Below, piece by piece: positions 1 to 8,635 of a DNA stretch of 49,413 nucleotides (position 1 is its first letter; each line of letters begins with the position of its first letter). Position numbers and translations under genes: made by a program. The notes beneath the pieces are model-generated. The model was not told where the DNA came from and made no database searches. It saw only the letters and a program-made list of their open reading frames with translations. Location of the stretch: contig JAHFRA010000020.1 of NCBI GenBank assembly GCA_023259035.1, positions 1 to 49,413 on the forward strand, given 5' to 3'. This stretch comes from Gallionella sp. (lineage in GTDB: Bacteria > Pseudomonadota > Gammaproteobacteria > Burkholderiales > Gallionellaceae).

Positions 1-300
1 GCCCGAAGCGCCGGCTTTCATCAGCCGCACCGCGTGCTGGTCTTCCGGGTACATGCTCAGGATCAGCACCTTGGCCGAGCTGTTCCTGTCGATGATTTGC
101 TTCAGGGTGTCGATGCCGTTCTTCTCGGGCATTGATATATCGAGAAGCACGACATCAAATTTTCCCGCGCTGAGTTTTTTTAGCGCTTCAACCCCGTTGG
201 CAGCCTCGGCGCCGACCTCAACTTCTTTCGCTTCGTCCAATATTCTTCTCAGCCCCTGGCGCACGATGGCGTGGTCGTCGACGATAAGTGCACGGATCAC
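1..300 (-). CDS. NarL/FixJ-type response regulator (N-terminal part)
   Basis: The 100 visible codons form a CheY-like receiver domain and are cut by the left window edge, so the expected C-terminal LuxR-type HTH is not seen. The acidic pocket is D8-D9, the phospho-acceptor is D54 in LLDISMPEKNG, and S82 is the switch residue. The opening residues IRALIVDDHAIVRQGLRRIL are typical of the NarL/FixJ class. The start is GTG at 300, preceded by AAAGGAG about seven bases upstream. It lies 40 bases downstream of the histidine kinase on the same strand, so the two are very likely one two-component system. The family is known to take phosphate from a HisKA_3 kinase; the target genes cannot be told from here. 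Confidence 0.9.
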   Translation of the reverse strand, partial: MIRALIVDDHAIVRQGLRRILDEAKEVEVGAEAANGVEALKKLSAGKFDVVLLDISMPEKNGIDTLKQIIDRNSSAKVLILSMYPEDQHAVRLMKAGASG

Positions 301-340
301 GATTCAACTCCTTTCAAGGTTTCCTGCCGGAACGTTGCGC

Positions 341-3300
341 TTATACCGTATCAAGCGAGTTACTCTCAGCCGCCAGCGGGATGCTTATCGACACTTGGGT
401 TCCCTTGCCTGGCTGGCTCTTGATCCTGGCTTTTCCGCCGACTATCAGGGCGCGCTCCCGGATGCCGAGCAAGCCGAAGGATTGCTCCTTGTGCTCGTCC
501 AGATTAAGCCCGATACCATTATCCTCTACTGTCAGCAATAGCGATTTGCCCCGTTTCTTGAGGAGGATATGCACTTCGCTCGCTTGGGCGTGTTTTACCA
601 CATTGTTCAGGGATTCCTGAAGAATTCGGAAGATCGTGGCGGATTGATTGGTATCCAGCGCCAGCTCATCATTGGGCAAAATCAACAGGCACTCGATCCC
701 CGTGTACTGCTGGAATTTCTTCACATAGTCCCGTATCGACGCCGCAAGCCCGACATCGCCCAGCCGGCTCGGATTTAATTGGGTGACGACCTGGCGCATG
801 GTCTGGATCCCGGCTGATACCAGTTCGGTCAAGTGAGCCACCTCGGCCTCAAGCTGCGGCGTGCCGGCGGGCAGCTTCGAGGCAAGCCAGGCGACACTCA
901 TTTTTGTCGCGGCCAGCGTCGCCCCCATCTCATCGTGAAGATTGAGCGCGATTCTCGCCCGTTCCTCCGCCTTGACATTCTCCAGATGCAAGTAAAGCTG
1001 TTGTAGCTTCCGGTAGGATCGGGCAAGTTTTATTTCCGAGAGCTTCTGCTGGGTGATGTCCGCAGCGATGCTCAGTACGCTCAACCTGCCGTCCGGCATA
1101 ACAAGCCGTTTTTTGACCGTGAGGAGCCAGCGTTGCTTACCGTTCGGAAGCGTATAAGGCTCGATCAGGCTGACTTCACGCCCATCCTCGATTATCTTGC
1201 GATCCGCTGCCAGATATTCAGCTACTTCTTCCGGGGAGCGGTTGATTTCGGCAAGATTCTTGCCGATCATTTCACCTGGGTTCAAACCATGAGCGGCTGC
1301 CGCGCTCTGGTTGGCCAGGAGAAAGTTTCCTTGGGCGTCCTTGACAAATATCTGGCTCGGGTCGGTATCAATGACTTGCCACATGAAGATTTTCTGCCTC
1401 TGCAATTCTTGTTCCGCATTCCTGCGCTCGGTAATATCCCGCACAACGGCCACGAACAGACTTTTTTCGCCTTGCTCTTGCTCTTGCTCTTGCTCTTGCT
1501 CTTGCTCTTGCTCTTGCACGAGTTGCAGTTGTATTTCCACCGGGAGTTCGGTTCCGTCCTTGCGCCTGTGCATGGTCTCAAAGCGGAGCAGGTTCTGTTC
1601 GCCGGCGATAAGGGGAGCGATGAGCTTGCGGAATTCCGGCTCCGGTAGCAGCGGCTTGATGTCCGGCGGGGTCATCAGCAGCAATTCTTCGTTGCTGTAG
1701 CCGATGCTGTCAATCGCCCCCTTGTTCATGTACACAAAGCGCAGGGAGTCGGGCCGAAAAATGAAAATCATGTCCTGTGTGCTGTCCAGGATATGGCGCA
1801 GGCGGCTCTCCCTTCGTTCGGCCCGTTTGCGTCCGGTGATGTCGCGGGCAATGCCCATCACGCCGATCAGTTTGCCGTCCTCATCCCGCACGGGTGTTTT
1901 GATGGTTTCCAGCAGTGCGCGCTGACCGTTGTCGGGATAGGTGACCCATTCCTCGTTGACGCTCGGCTTGTTGGCAGCCATGGCTTCCCGGTCTTTCTGG
2001 CGGAAGTGCTCGGCGAGTTGCGCATCTGCGAAGTCAAAGTCCGTCTTGCCGACGATATCCGCTTCCTTCGCGCCGTAGAGGCGTTCAATTTGCGGATTGC
2101 AACTGAGATAGATGCCATCCGTATCTTTGAGCCAGACCAGGTCGGGAATGGTCTGCACCAGAGTGCGCAAGCGGGTGCGCTCGTTCTCGAGTTGCGCCTC
2201 CACCAGCTTGCGCTCGGTAATGTCGGTGACCACGCCCTGAATGGCGATCAGGGTTTCGTTGCGCTCACCGCTCCGGAGCGGCGCATTGCGCTGATGTATC
2301 CAGCGGGTCTCACCGGACTTGTTGATGATCTGGAATTCGAAATGCGCAGCAACCTCTCCCATCAGGAATTTCTCCCACTGTTCTTTACAATAGGCATGCC
2401 AGTCAGGGTGAATAAGGGTACTCATCAGCCTCGGGGTGATGTAAAACTCTTCCGGCGTGTACCCGGTCAGATGCGTTGATGAGGGACTGACATAGTCATA
2501 GCGCCCGTCCGGCAGGGACATGAGGTAGATCATGTCGGTTGCATTTTCCGTCAGGAAACGGAAATGCTCCTCGCTTTTGCGCAGCATCTCGACGGCCTGT
2601 TCGTGCTCGGTGCGCGTGCGCAGTGCGGTGATCCCCCAAGCCAGGTTAACCGCGAGTTCTTCCAGCAATATTACTTCGTCGGTGCTGAAGGAACCGGGTG
2701 CGGCGGAGTAAATGGTCAGCGCCCCGAATGTCTGTGCTCCGCCGCTGAGCGGCAAAGCGATACTCGACTGGTAGCCGCGCGCCAATGCGGCCTCGCGCCA
2801 GGGATTCGTCAGGGGAGTGTTCAGGAAACTCTGGTTGACTTGCGTTGCGCCCGTCCTGATTGCCGAGCCGGTGGGGCCGCGCCCCCGCTCCGTGTCCGCC
2901 CAGCTAATGTTTATGCCGTTCAGGTAGTCTGTCTCGAAGCCATAGCGCGCAATCGGACGCACACTTTTTTCCGGGTCATGCTCGGCAAACCCTATCCAAG
3001 CCATGCGGTAACCGCCCGTTTCCACGATCAGTTTGCAGACTTCGGTCAGCAGTTGTCCCTCTTCTGCGATATGCACCAACGCCATGTTGCATGCGCTCAA
3101 CAGTTGGAGCGCCCGGTTGTTGGTTTGCAGCCGCTGTTCCGTCTCTTTGAGTCCGGTGACGTCCGTTGCGATGGTCAGCACGCTGACCGTGCCATCGCTC
3201 TGCACCAAAGGTTTCCTGAGGGTCTGAAACCAGTGGCTCTTGCCGTCGGCAAGATATGCCGTTTCGAGCGCCACCCGTTCCTGACGCTTCTCGATCACTT

Positions 3301-4963
3301 CCCGGTGCCCCCGGTCATATTCTGCAAGGTGTTCCTGATGGCCGGCCAACGCCCAATTATCGGCCAACTCCCAGTTGTATTTACCGATGATTCCCCCGGT
3401 AGTCTGTCCGTAGCTTTTCGCCATTGCCGCATTGGCAAGCAGAAACTTGCCTTCGGTATCCTTGACGAAAATCAGGTTGGGATCGCTGTCGATGATCTGC
3501 CGGACGAAACTCTGTTGTCGGGCAAGTTCTTCCTCGGCCATTTTGCGTTCGGTGATATCGCGGATGATGGCCTGGTGGAATTTCTCCCCGATGGTATCGA
3601 TCAGTCGCACGCTGGCCTCGACCGGAAAATTCTCCCCGTTGCGCCGCACATGTGTGGACTCGAATCGCAATGACTCTGTGCGGTTTATTTCTTCGAGCCG
3701 GTCGGAGAAATGGGGGGTGAAATCAATTGCCTGCAAATCGGATATGTTCAGGGTCGAGAAAATCTCGGCGGTATAGCCGTATGCCTCGAGGGCGCGGTCA
3801 TTGAAGTCAACTATTTTGCCGGTGCTGTCCAGCAGCAGGATGATGTCGTTTGCATACTTGGTGAGGTAATCCAGATGTCTGGTGAGCGACTGACGCTGGA
3901 GTTCGCTCTCGTGTTGTTGTTTTTCTCTGCGCTGCCAAAAGGCGGCGATCCCGCCGCTTGCGCCGACAAGGATCAGCATCAGTGCCGCCATCCAATTAGC
4001 CAATTGGTTTATGGGCGCATAGATTTCCGCCTGGTCTATCTTCGAAACCATAGACCAAGAAGTGCCGGGTACCTTGCTCAATACGCCGACCACCGGCACA
4101 TCTCGGTAGTCCATTCCCTCCACCACCCCCTCCTGACCCATTGCCGCCATCACCGCCGGTAATCCACTTTTGCTCATCGGCAGGCGCATGGCAAGCGCCG
4201 TGTTCTTGCGGTGGCGCAGTTCATTCAGGAATACCACTTCGTCGCCATCGCGGCGTACCAGCAGGTTTTCGGCGCTTGGGCTGGGGGTCGGCCAGCGCTG
4301 GATGAGCGGAAAGAGAAAGCGGGAAGGATCAATGCGGAAAAGAATTGCGCCGATGGTGCGCGTTTTCCCGTTTGTGACCAGGGTTAGCGGCGCTCTGAGT
4401 TCGATCTCGATCCTCTCCCCCGAGCTGATTCTCTCCCGGTGGATATCGGAAAAAACGATTTGCCCGGTACGCATGCTTTCCAGCAAACGCGCCTTTTCCA
4501 CTCCCTGGATCGGCGCTTCATCCGTAGCAGAGGACAGGCGCAACATGGCCTGGTCGTCGAACAGGGAAACCGAGATATAGCCGTGAGCCGCAAAGGCCTG
4601 TTGCAGCGATGCCAGTCGCCCGGCCAGTTGCACGCTGGTTTCTCCGGGCGGGGCGCCCTGTTGCAGCCAATGGTTAACTGCGGCCACAAACAGGGTATCT
4701 TCCGCGATGACTTGCGCATCGCCCCTGCGCTCATCAATCCAGGAGGTGATTTGCCTGATCTTCAGCTCCGCGATACCGCCGAGGTCACCCTGGCTGTCGA
4801 TTTTTATGCGTTCCTTGTAGTGCTGGAAGACGGCATAGCTTGCCATGCTGATGGCGATAGTGAAGATAATAAACAGCAATAGCGGCTGCCAGATCTTAAC
4901 CCAATATTGATCTGAATGGCCCCGCTTATTCACGTTGCCGGTCGATGTAGCTTGAGTATTCAT
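341..4963 (-). CDS. Membrane multi-PAS/GAF sensor histidine kinase (HisKA_3)
   Basis: About 1540 residues from ATG 4963. A longer reading from GTG 5074 is possible but adds a non-hydrophobic tail. Order: TM1 about 26-46; periplasmic Cache-like sensor region 47-320; TM2 about 324-343; PAS1 from about 362; PAS2 about 490-610; GAF about 630-770; PAS3 to PAS6 about 785-1300; HisKA_3 with LNLHDEMGA, phospho-acceptor His about 1343; HATPase_c from about 1435 with N box LQESLNNVVKHA and G box DNGIG. The NarL-type kinase end matches the response regulator encoded just downstream. PAS2 and PAS6 share a closely similar sequence (IFVKD, LLANQSA/LLANAAM), as if duplicated. A hexanucleotide repeat encodes a (Glu-Gln) run in PAS5. 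The signal sensed is unknown; internal PAS/GAF domains often bind haem, flavin or small ligands. Confidence 0.93.
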   Translation of the reverse strand: MNTQATSTGNVNKRGHSDQYWVKIWQPLLLFIIFTIAISMASYAVFQHYKERIKIDSQGDLGGIAELKIRQITSWIDERRGDAQVIAEDTLFVAAVNHWLQQGAPPGETSVQLAGRLASLQQAFAAHGYISVSLFDDQAMLRLSSATDEAPIQGVEKARLLESMRTGQIVFSDIHRERISSGERIEIELRAPLTLVTNGKTRTIGAILFRIDPSRFLFPLIQRWPTPSPSAENLLVRRDGDEVVFLNELRHRKNTALAMRLPMSKSGLPAVMAAMGQEGVVEGMDYRDVPVVGVLSKVPGTSWSMVSKIDQAEIYAPINQLANWMAALMLILVGASGGIAAFWQRREKQQHESELQRQSLTRHLDYLTKYANDIILLLDSTGKIVDFNDRALEAYGYTAEIFSTLNISDLQAIDFTPHFSDRLEEINRTESLRFESTHVRRNGENFPVEASVRLIDTIGEKFHQAIIRDITERKMAEEELARQQSFVRQIIDSDPNLIFVKDTEGKFLLANAAMAKSYGQTTGGIIGKYNWELADNWALAGHQEHLAEYDRGHREVIEKRQERVALETAYLADGKSHWFQTLRKPLVQSDGTVSVLTIATDVTGLKETEQRLQTNNRALQLLSACNMALVHIAEEGQLLTEVCKLIVETGGYRMAWIGFAEHDPEKSVRPIARYGFETDYLNGINISWADTERGRGPTGSAIRTGATQVNQSFLNTPLTNPWREAALARGYQSSIALPLSGGAQTFGALTIYSAAPGSFSTDEVILLEELAVNLAWGITALRTRTEHEQAVEMLRKSEEHFRFLTENATDMIYLMSLPDGRYDYVSPSSTHLTGYTPEEFYITPRLMSTLIHPDWHAYCKEQWEKFLMGEVAAHFEFQIINKSGETRWIHQRNAPLRSGERNETLIAIQGVVTDITERKLVEAQLENERTRLRTLVQTIPDLVWLKDTDGIYLSCNPQIERLYGAKEADIVGKTDFDFADAQLAEHFRQKDREAMAANKPSVNEEWVTYPDNGQRALLETIKTPVRDEDGKLIGVMGIARDITGRKRAERRESRLRHILDSTQDMIFIFRPDSLRFVYMNKGAIDSIGYSNEELLLMTPPDIKPLLPEPEFRKLIAPLIAGEQNLLRFETMHRRKDGTELPVEIQLQLVQEQEQEQEQEQEQEQGEKSLFVAVVRDITERRNAEQELQRQKIFMWQVIDTDPSQIFVKDAQGNFLLANQSAAAAHGLNPGEMIGKNLAEINRSPEEVAEYLAADRKIIEDGREVSLIEPYTLPNGKQRWLLTVKKRLVMPDGRLSVLSIAADITQQKLSEIKLARSYRKLQQLYLHLENVKAEERARIALNLHDEMGATLAATKMSVAWLASKLPAGTPQLEAEVAHLTELVSAGIQTMRQVVTQLNPSRLGDVGLAASIRDYVKKFQQYTGIECLLILPNDELALDTNQSATIFRILQESLNNVVKHAQASEVHILLKKRGKSLLLTVEDNGIGLNLDEHKEQSFGLLGIRERALIVGGKARIKSQPGKGTQVSISIPLAAESNSLDTV
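1471..1512. repeat. Hexanucleotide microsatellite in the kinase gene
   Basis: Seven perfect tandem copies of CTTGCT (plus strand), followed by a one-mismatch eighth copy, CTTGCA. On the coding strand this gives an alternating Gln-Glu run at about residues 1151-1165 of the kinase, in a loop near the C-terminal strand of PAS5 just before the VVRDITER exit motif. The unit is a multiple of three, so copy changes lengthen or shorten the protein without shifting frame. Confidence 0.95.
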
Positions 4964-5189
4964 GCTTGTTGGAAGAGCCTCATTTTGGATAAGCGCCTGC
5001 CGCCATAAATCATCTGTACCGATTCGAGCCGGAAGTTTACAGAGTTTGACGGGTTGGCGGCATAGGACAAACACCGATGGGTAGATTGCAGGATTTGCTT
5101 AACGCAGATTGAGCAAAGCGCCGATAGTTTAAAAACTCCGGCATTGCCACAATGACTCATCCTGAAAACCACCACAACGGGAGCCGGTC

Positions 5190-5708
5190 ATGAATGGGTA
5201 TGTTTGTTCGGAACAAGACGTTTTGCTTGACACCTGTAATCCGGAGACTGCCGAAGTCGAGAATTTGTCCGCTTCGGCGGGGACATTCGCACTTCGGCGC
5301 GCCCATTACTTTAACGAGACCGGATGCTTCAACGAGGTCGGGCATGAGCCGTCATTGAGCGCCGAACAGCAACCGGTCTCCACAAGTCTCGTCGGGGATG
5401 ACGATTTTGCTGCGGAGCAAAAGATGATCGCCCACAACTTGCGCCTGGTGGTTGATATCGCCAATCGTTATGCCAACCGTGGGGTGGCGCTCTTTGACTT
5501 GGTCAGGGAAGATAATCCGGGTCTCGCTTGTGCATTGGAGAAACACGAAGTGGAAGGACGGTTCTGTTTTTCGGCCTATGCCACCCAGTGCATACGCCAG
5601 TACATCAAGCGCGCCATCACGAACCAGAATAACCGCATGTCCAGCGGCACTTCCCCGGATATTCCATCGCAGGCTTGGCCATCGCTGATGCCGGTTGTTT
5701 CGCTTTAG
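5190..5708 (+). CDS. RpoS-like sigma fragment with region 1.2-2 only
   Basis: A 172-residue protein from ATG 5190 with GGGAG about six bases upstream. Residues about 55-150 align by eye with RpoS/RpoD region 1.2 to 2.4: PSLSAEQQ, HNLRLVVDIANRYANRGVAL, DLVREDNPGLACALEK, FSAYATQCIRQYIKRAI. Regions 3 and 4 are absent; the tail after NQNNRM is unrelated. By sigma-70 numbering the core-binding residues D403, E407 and N409 are kept, but W433 and W434, needed for promoter melting, are Gln and Cys, and I410 is Pro. It may be a decaying rpoS duplicate or a small protein that still touches RNA polymerase. It stands alone, divergent from the histidine kinase and convergent with the ABC permease. Homology to sigma region 2 is clear; function is not. 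Confidence 0.8.
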   Translation: MNGYVCSEQDVLLDTCNPETAEVENLSASAGTFALRRAHYFNETGCFNEVGHEPSLSAEQQPVSTSLVGDDDFAAEQKMIAHNLRLVVDIANRYANRGVALFDLVREDNPGLACALEKHEVEGRFCFSAYATQCIRQYIKRAITNQNNRMSSGTSPDIPSQAWPSLMPVVSL

Positions 5709-5765
5709 AGAGTTTTACCGAAGAGCTTCTTGCCGAATACGCAGAGCAAGCGGGATCGCTGTTAT

Positions 5766-5803
5766 ATGAGAGCCGTGGCGGCGGGTGCAAGCACGGCTCT
5801 TAT
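5766..5803. terminator. Hairpin between convergent genes
   Basis: Arms ATGAGAGCCGTG (5766-5777) and CACGGCTCTTAT (5792-5803) pair over 11 of 12 positions around a 14-base loop. It lies between the convergent sigma-like gene and the permease, so it could act in both directions. There is no good T tract on either side, so it is only terminator-like. Confidence 0.45.
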
Positions 5804-5925
5804 AGGGCCGACATGATCTGAAAATAGTTGAAGCTTGGTCTTCCCCATTGCGTAAAATCTGTGCTGGCAGATTACCCAGCGGACAGCCACAAATACATTG
5901 CCCGTTCCGCGCGAAGCCAGCAGGT

Positions 5926-7134
5926 TCAAGATCTTGCCAACGCCATCACCGGATCAAGTTTTGCCGCGCGCCGTGCCGGCCACACGCTGAACAGGATGCC
6001 GGTGCCAAGCGATGTGCCGAGAGCCGCCAGCACTGCCCACCAGGGCGCGGCTACCGGCAGCGACGGATAGATTTGCGCGATCACCCATACGCCAATCTCA
6101 CCCAAAATCAATCCCATCACGCTGCCGATGCCGGACAATAAAATCGCTTCGACAAAAAACAGGTTTCTGATTTGCGCCGCCGGTGCGCCCAGCGCCTTGA
6201 GCAAACCGATTTCCTTGATGCGTTGCGAGACGGCAATCAGCATCACGTTCATGATCAGGATACCGGCCACCGACAGGCTGATCGCGGCAATGCCGCCCAC
6301 CGCCAGCGTCAACGCGCGCAGGATGCGGTCGAAGGTGGCCAGCACGGCATCCTGCGTGATGACCGTCACGTCACGTTCACCATTATGCCGGCGAAACAAT
6401 ATCTCTTCGGCATCATGCTTGGCCGGTTCGATGGCATCGCGACTTTTCGCTTCCACCAGAATGCGAAACAATCCGGAGGTGTTGAACAGCATGTGCGCCG
6501 AGGCGACCGGGATGATGACAATCTCATCGGTATTGAAGCCCATCGACTCGCCCTGGCTCGCCATCGTGCCAATCACGCGAAAACGCCGGTCACCCAGCCG
6601 CACCCAGGCACCGATGACCGGCTCCTGGCCAAATAATTCGCGCCTGATCTTGGCTCCCAACACGCACACCGACTCGCTGGAATGAATATCTCCGGCGGGC
6701 AAAAATTGCCCTTGCGCCAAACTCATGTGGCGCACTTCCAGCATCTCGGAGGAGGAGCCGAGCACGACCACTTCGCGGTTGAGCGCATCGTGAGAAATTT
6801 GTGAGGAGCCTACCGTCATCGGCACGATGCGTCCGATAGCACGGCTACGCAGCAAAGCCTGCGCGTCATCAAGGCTGATTTCGCGCGGGATTTGCCCGAG
6901 CAGCATGCCCGGCCCGATGCCGGCAGTCTCGGTACGTCCGGGAAATACGATCAGCAGATTGGTGCCCAACGAGGAGAACTGGTTGATGACATAATTTCGC
7001 GCGCCGTCGCCCAGTCCGGTCAACACCACCACCGATGCGACGCCGATAGACATGGCGAGCATCATCAGCAAGGTGCGGGTGACGCTGCCGCGCAGACTGC
7101 CCCAAGCAAAATTCACGACATCAATCAGCTTCAT
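5926..7134 (-). CDS. MacB/FtsX-type ABC transporter permease
   Basis: 402 residues: N-terminal TM about 20-40 (LLMMLAMSIGVASVVVLTG), a MacB_PCD periplasmic domain about 45-240, and three C-terminal TM segments of the FtsX domain about 280-390, ending in the usual PARRAAKLDPVMALA. The family works with a LolD/MacB-type ATPase and a HlyD/MacA adaptor to move substrates from the inner membrane or periplasm outward, usually through a TolC-like channel. Its ATG overlaps the ATPase stop codon (ATGA), so the two are translationally coupled. Permease and ATPase are separate polypeptides here, not fused as in E. coli MacB. The substrate is not predictable. Confidence 0.93.
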   Translation of the reverse strand: MKLIDVVNFAWGSLRGSVTRTLLMMLAMSIGVASVVVLTGLGDGARNYVINQFSSLGTNLLIVFPGRTETAGIGPGMLLGQIPREISLDDAQALLRSRAIGRIVPMTVGSSQISHDALNREVVVLGSSSEMLEVRHMSLAQGQFLPAGDIHSSESVCVLGAKIRRELFGQEPVIGAWVRLGDRRFRVIGTMASQGESMGFNTDEIVIIPVASAHMLFNTSGLFRILVEAKSRDAIEPAKHDAEEILFRRHNGERDVTVITQDAVLATFDRILRALTLAVGGIAAISLSVAGILIMNVMLIAVSQRIKEIGLLKALGAPAAQIRNLFFVEAILLSGIGSVMGLILGEIGVWVIAQIYPSLPVAAPWWAVLAALGTSLGTGILFSVWPARRAAKLDPVMALARS

Positions 7135-7811
7135 GTGCCGCGCCTGGTTTCGCCGATGAACTGACCATCCACCATATGCAACTGGCGCGCCGCGCGCCCG
7201 CCGATGGCCGGATCGTGGGTGACGACGATCAGCGTGACCTGTTGCGCGACCAGTTGCTCGAGCAGGTTCATCACCTCTTTGCCGGTGGCCTGATCGAGAT
7301 TGCCGGTAGGCTCATCGGCCAGCAGCACGGCGGGGTGCATGCTGGTGGCGCGCGCAATCGCCACACGCTGACGCTGCCCGCCGGAGAGCTGGTCGGGACG
7401 GTGATCGGCGCGATCCGCCAAGCCGTAGTTTTCCAGTAATTGCATGACGCGTTCTTTGCGTTCGGCGGGGGGGATGCCCGCCAGGATCAGCGGCAGTTCG
7501 ATGTTCATCGCCGCCGTCAAGCGTGGCACCAGATGAAACGCCTGAAAAACGAAACCGATTTTATTGCTGCGCACCTTGGCTTGTTGCTCATCATCCAAAT
7601 CGGTGACGTTGCCATCATCCAGCCGGTAAGTTCCGGAAGTAGGGCGATCCAGCAGCCCGATCAAATTGAGCAAAGTGGATTTTCCGGAGCCGGACGGCCC
7701 CATGATTGAAACATAGTCGCCCGCTGCGATACTTAAGTCGATGCCGCGCAACGCGGCGACTTGCTGATCGCCGACCATGAAGCTGCGGCTGACCTGGCTA
7801 AGTTCGATCAT
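7131..7811 (-). CDS. LolD/MacB-type ABC transporter ATP-binding protein
   Basis: 226 residues with all the ABC ATPase motifs: Walker A GPSGSGKST at about 39-47, Q loop FVFQAFHLVPRLTA, signature LSGGQRQRVAIARA at about 142-155, Walker B VLLADEPTGNLD, and the switch His in VVTHD. The LolD/MacB subfamily energises FtsX-type permeases rather than importers. It ends in a 4-base overlap with the permease, and the HlyD-type adaptor gene lies upstream at 8636-9817, separated by the DUF4160/DUF2442 pair. Confidence 0.95.
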   Translation of the reverse strand: MIELSQVSRSFMVGDQQVAALRGIDLSIAAGDYVSIMGPSGSGKSTLLNLIGLLDRPTSGTYRLDDGNVTDLDDEQQAKVRSNKIGFVFQAFHLVPRLTAAMNIELPLILAGIPPAERKERVMQLLENYGLADRADHRPDQLSGGQRQRVAIARATSMHPAVLLADEPTGNLDQATGKEVMNLLEQLVAQQVTLIVVTHDPAIGGRAARQLHMVDGQFIGETRRGT

Positions 7812-7862
7812 TCAAACCCCAATTTTAAAACGATGGCAATTTTTACTGGATGAGCAGCAACC

Positions 7863-7955
7863 GTAGCCTGGATGCAGGCTAAAAGCCGGAATCCGGGGGT
7901 GATGGTTTACCATATCCAAGTTCTCCCGGATTACATTACATTTCATCCGGGCTAC
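7863..7955. repeat. Inverted intergenic repeat pair (GTAGCC...CCGG type)
   Basis: GTAGCCTGGATGCAGGC at 7863 and, in inverse orientation, a unit ending CATCCGGGCTAC at 7955 (reverse complement GTAGCCCGGATGAAATG...ATCCGGGAG) face each other between the DUF2442 gene and the ATPase gene. Both halves carry their own ATCCGGG end. Repeats of this GTAGCCCGGAT...ATCCGGG style are common intergenic palindromes in Proteobacteria. No protein is encoded. Confidence 0.6.
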
Positions 7956-7969
7956 GCTCGCTACGCCGC

Positions 7970-8212
7970 CTATGCCGGAATTGATCGGTCATAAAGTGTT
8001 TCCGGCGCAATATCGATATTGCCAGGCCAGACGACCGTCCCATAATCAACTCTTGCCAGTGCGAATAAAGAGCGTTCCTTTATGCGCACGAACGGACGTT
8101 TATCCATGTAAGCGGACATATCAAAAACACGCTTCTCGCCGTTCTCGAATTCGAGCCGCAACTTGTAATCCGGCTCGACTTCTACTTTGACCACGTCCAA
8201 TAAAGCTTCCAT
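7970..8212 (-). CDS. DUF2442 family protein
   Basis: 80 residues from ATG 8212, with AAGGAG seven bases upstream; that ribosome site overlaps the stop codon of the DUF4160 frame just before it. The sequence (LRLEFENGEKRVFDMSAYMD, VVWPGNIDIAPETLY) is typical of DUF2442. The family commonly sits beside DUF4160, as here, and its function is not established; a toxin-antitoxin-like role has been suggested only by this pairing. The pair interrupts an ABC efflux operon. The longer reading from 8308 is a shadow of the DUF4160 gene in another frame. Confidence 0.85.
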   Translation of the reverse strand: MEALLDVVKVEVEPDYKLRLEFENGEKRVFDMSAYMDKRPFVRIKERSLFALARVDYGTVVWPGNIDIAPETLYDRSIPA

Positions 8213-8222
8213 GCTTGTCTCC

Positions 8223-8492
8223 TTATTGCAGCGGTGCGATACGGAAAGGCTCTTCACCAGCAACAGCCAATTCCCAATCGGCAAACAATTCGTCTTTGTG
8301 AATCTCAATCCACGCCTGCACCATTTTTAATTGCTTGGGCGGGAAATTGCCCGCCAGCAACTGGCCGTCCTCAATAGCGATGGATGCCTTCTCACCCGAT
8401 TAACGCACATGAATGTGCGGCAAATGATGCCGACCATTATCCTCAAAAAGTATCGCCACCATAATCCCGTAAAACATGCTAATCGTTGGCAT
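8223..8492 (-). pseudogene. DUF4160 protein with one in-frame stop
   Basis: Reading from ATG 8492 (GGGAGG just upstream) gives MPTISMFYGIMVAILFEDNG, then HHLPHIHVR, then TAA at 8400-8402, after which the same frame continues GEKASIAIEDGQLLAGNF and runs to a stop at 8223-8225. The whole 89-codon frame is otherwise a full-length DUF4160 protein. The stop lies where family members usually have Tyr (TAT or TAC), so a single base change explains it. The protein is probably truncated at 30 residues, or the stop is a sequencing error. DUF2442 follows within 11 bases. Confidence 0.85.
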
Positions 8493-8603
8493 TGTCCTCC
8501 CTTTCGTTGTTGTTGCATTGTAGCCCGCGCAAGGGCTGACACAGCACCCTCATGGTGTCCGCCGAATGCAGGAAACGATATGCGGGAATACCACGCGGCA
8601 ACC

Positions 8604-8623
8604 GGTCGGGTTAAAACCCGACC
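8604..8623. repeat. Perfect short palindrome after the adaptor gene
   Basis: GGTCGGGTT-AA-AACCCGACC forms a 9-base-pair stem, 12 bases past the stop codon of the minus-strand adaptor gene. It could slow or end transcription there, which would separate the adaptor from the downstream ATPase and permease. No T tract follows on the minus strand. Confidence 0.45.
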
Positions 8624-8635
8624 TGCATTGCGCGA

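Noticed and set aside
1793..3673. Long plus-strand open frames (1793-2479, 2564-3673) opposite the histidine kinase
   Set aside because: They are antisense shadows of a GC-rich gene whose minus-strand reading gives clear PAS, GAF and kinase motifs.
5650..5820. Open frame continuing past the end of the sigma-like gene in another frame
   Set aside because: The roughly 40 codons do not resemble sigma region 3 or 4, so a simple frameshift that would restore a full RpoS is not supported.
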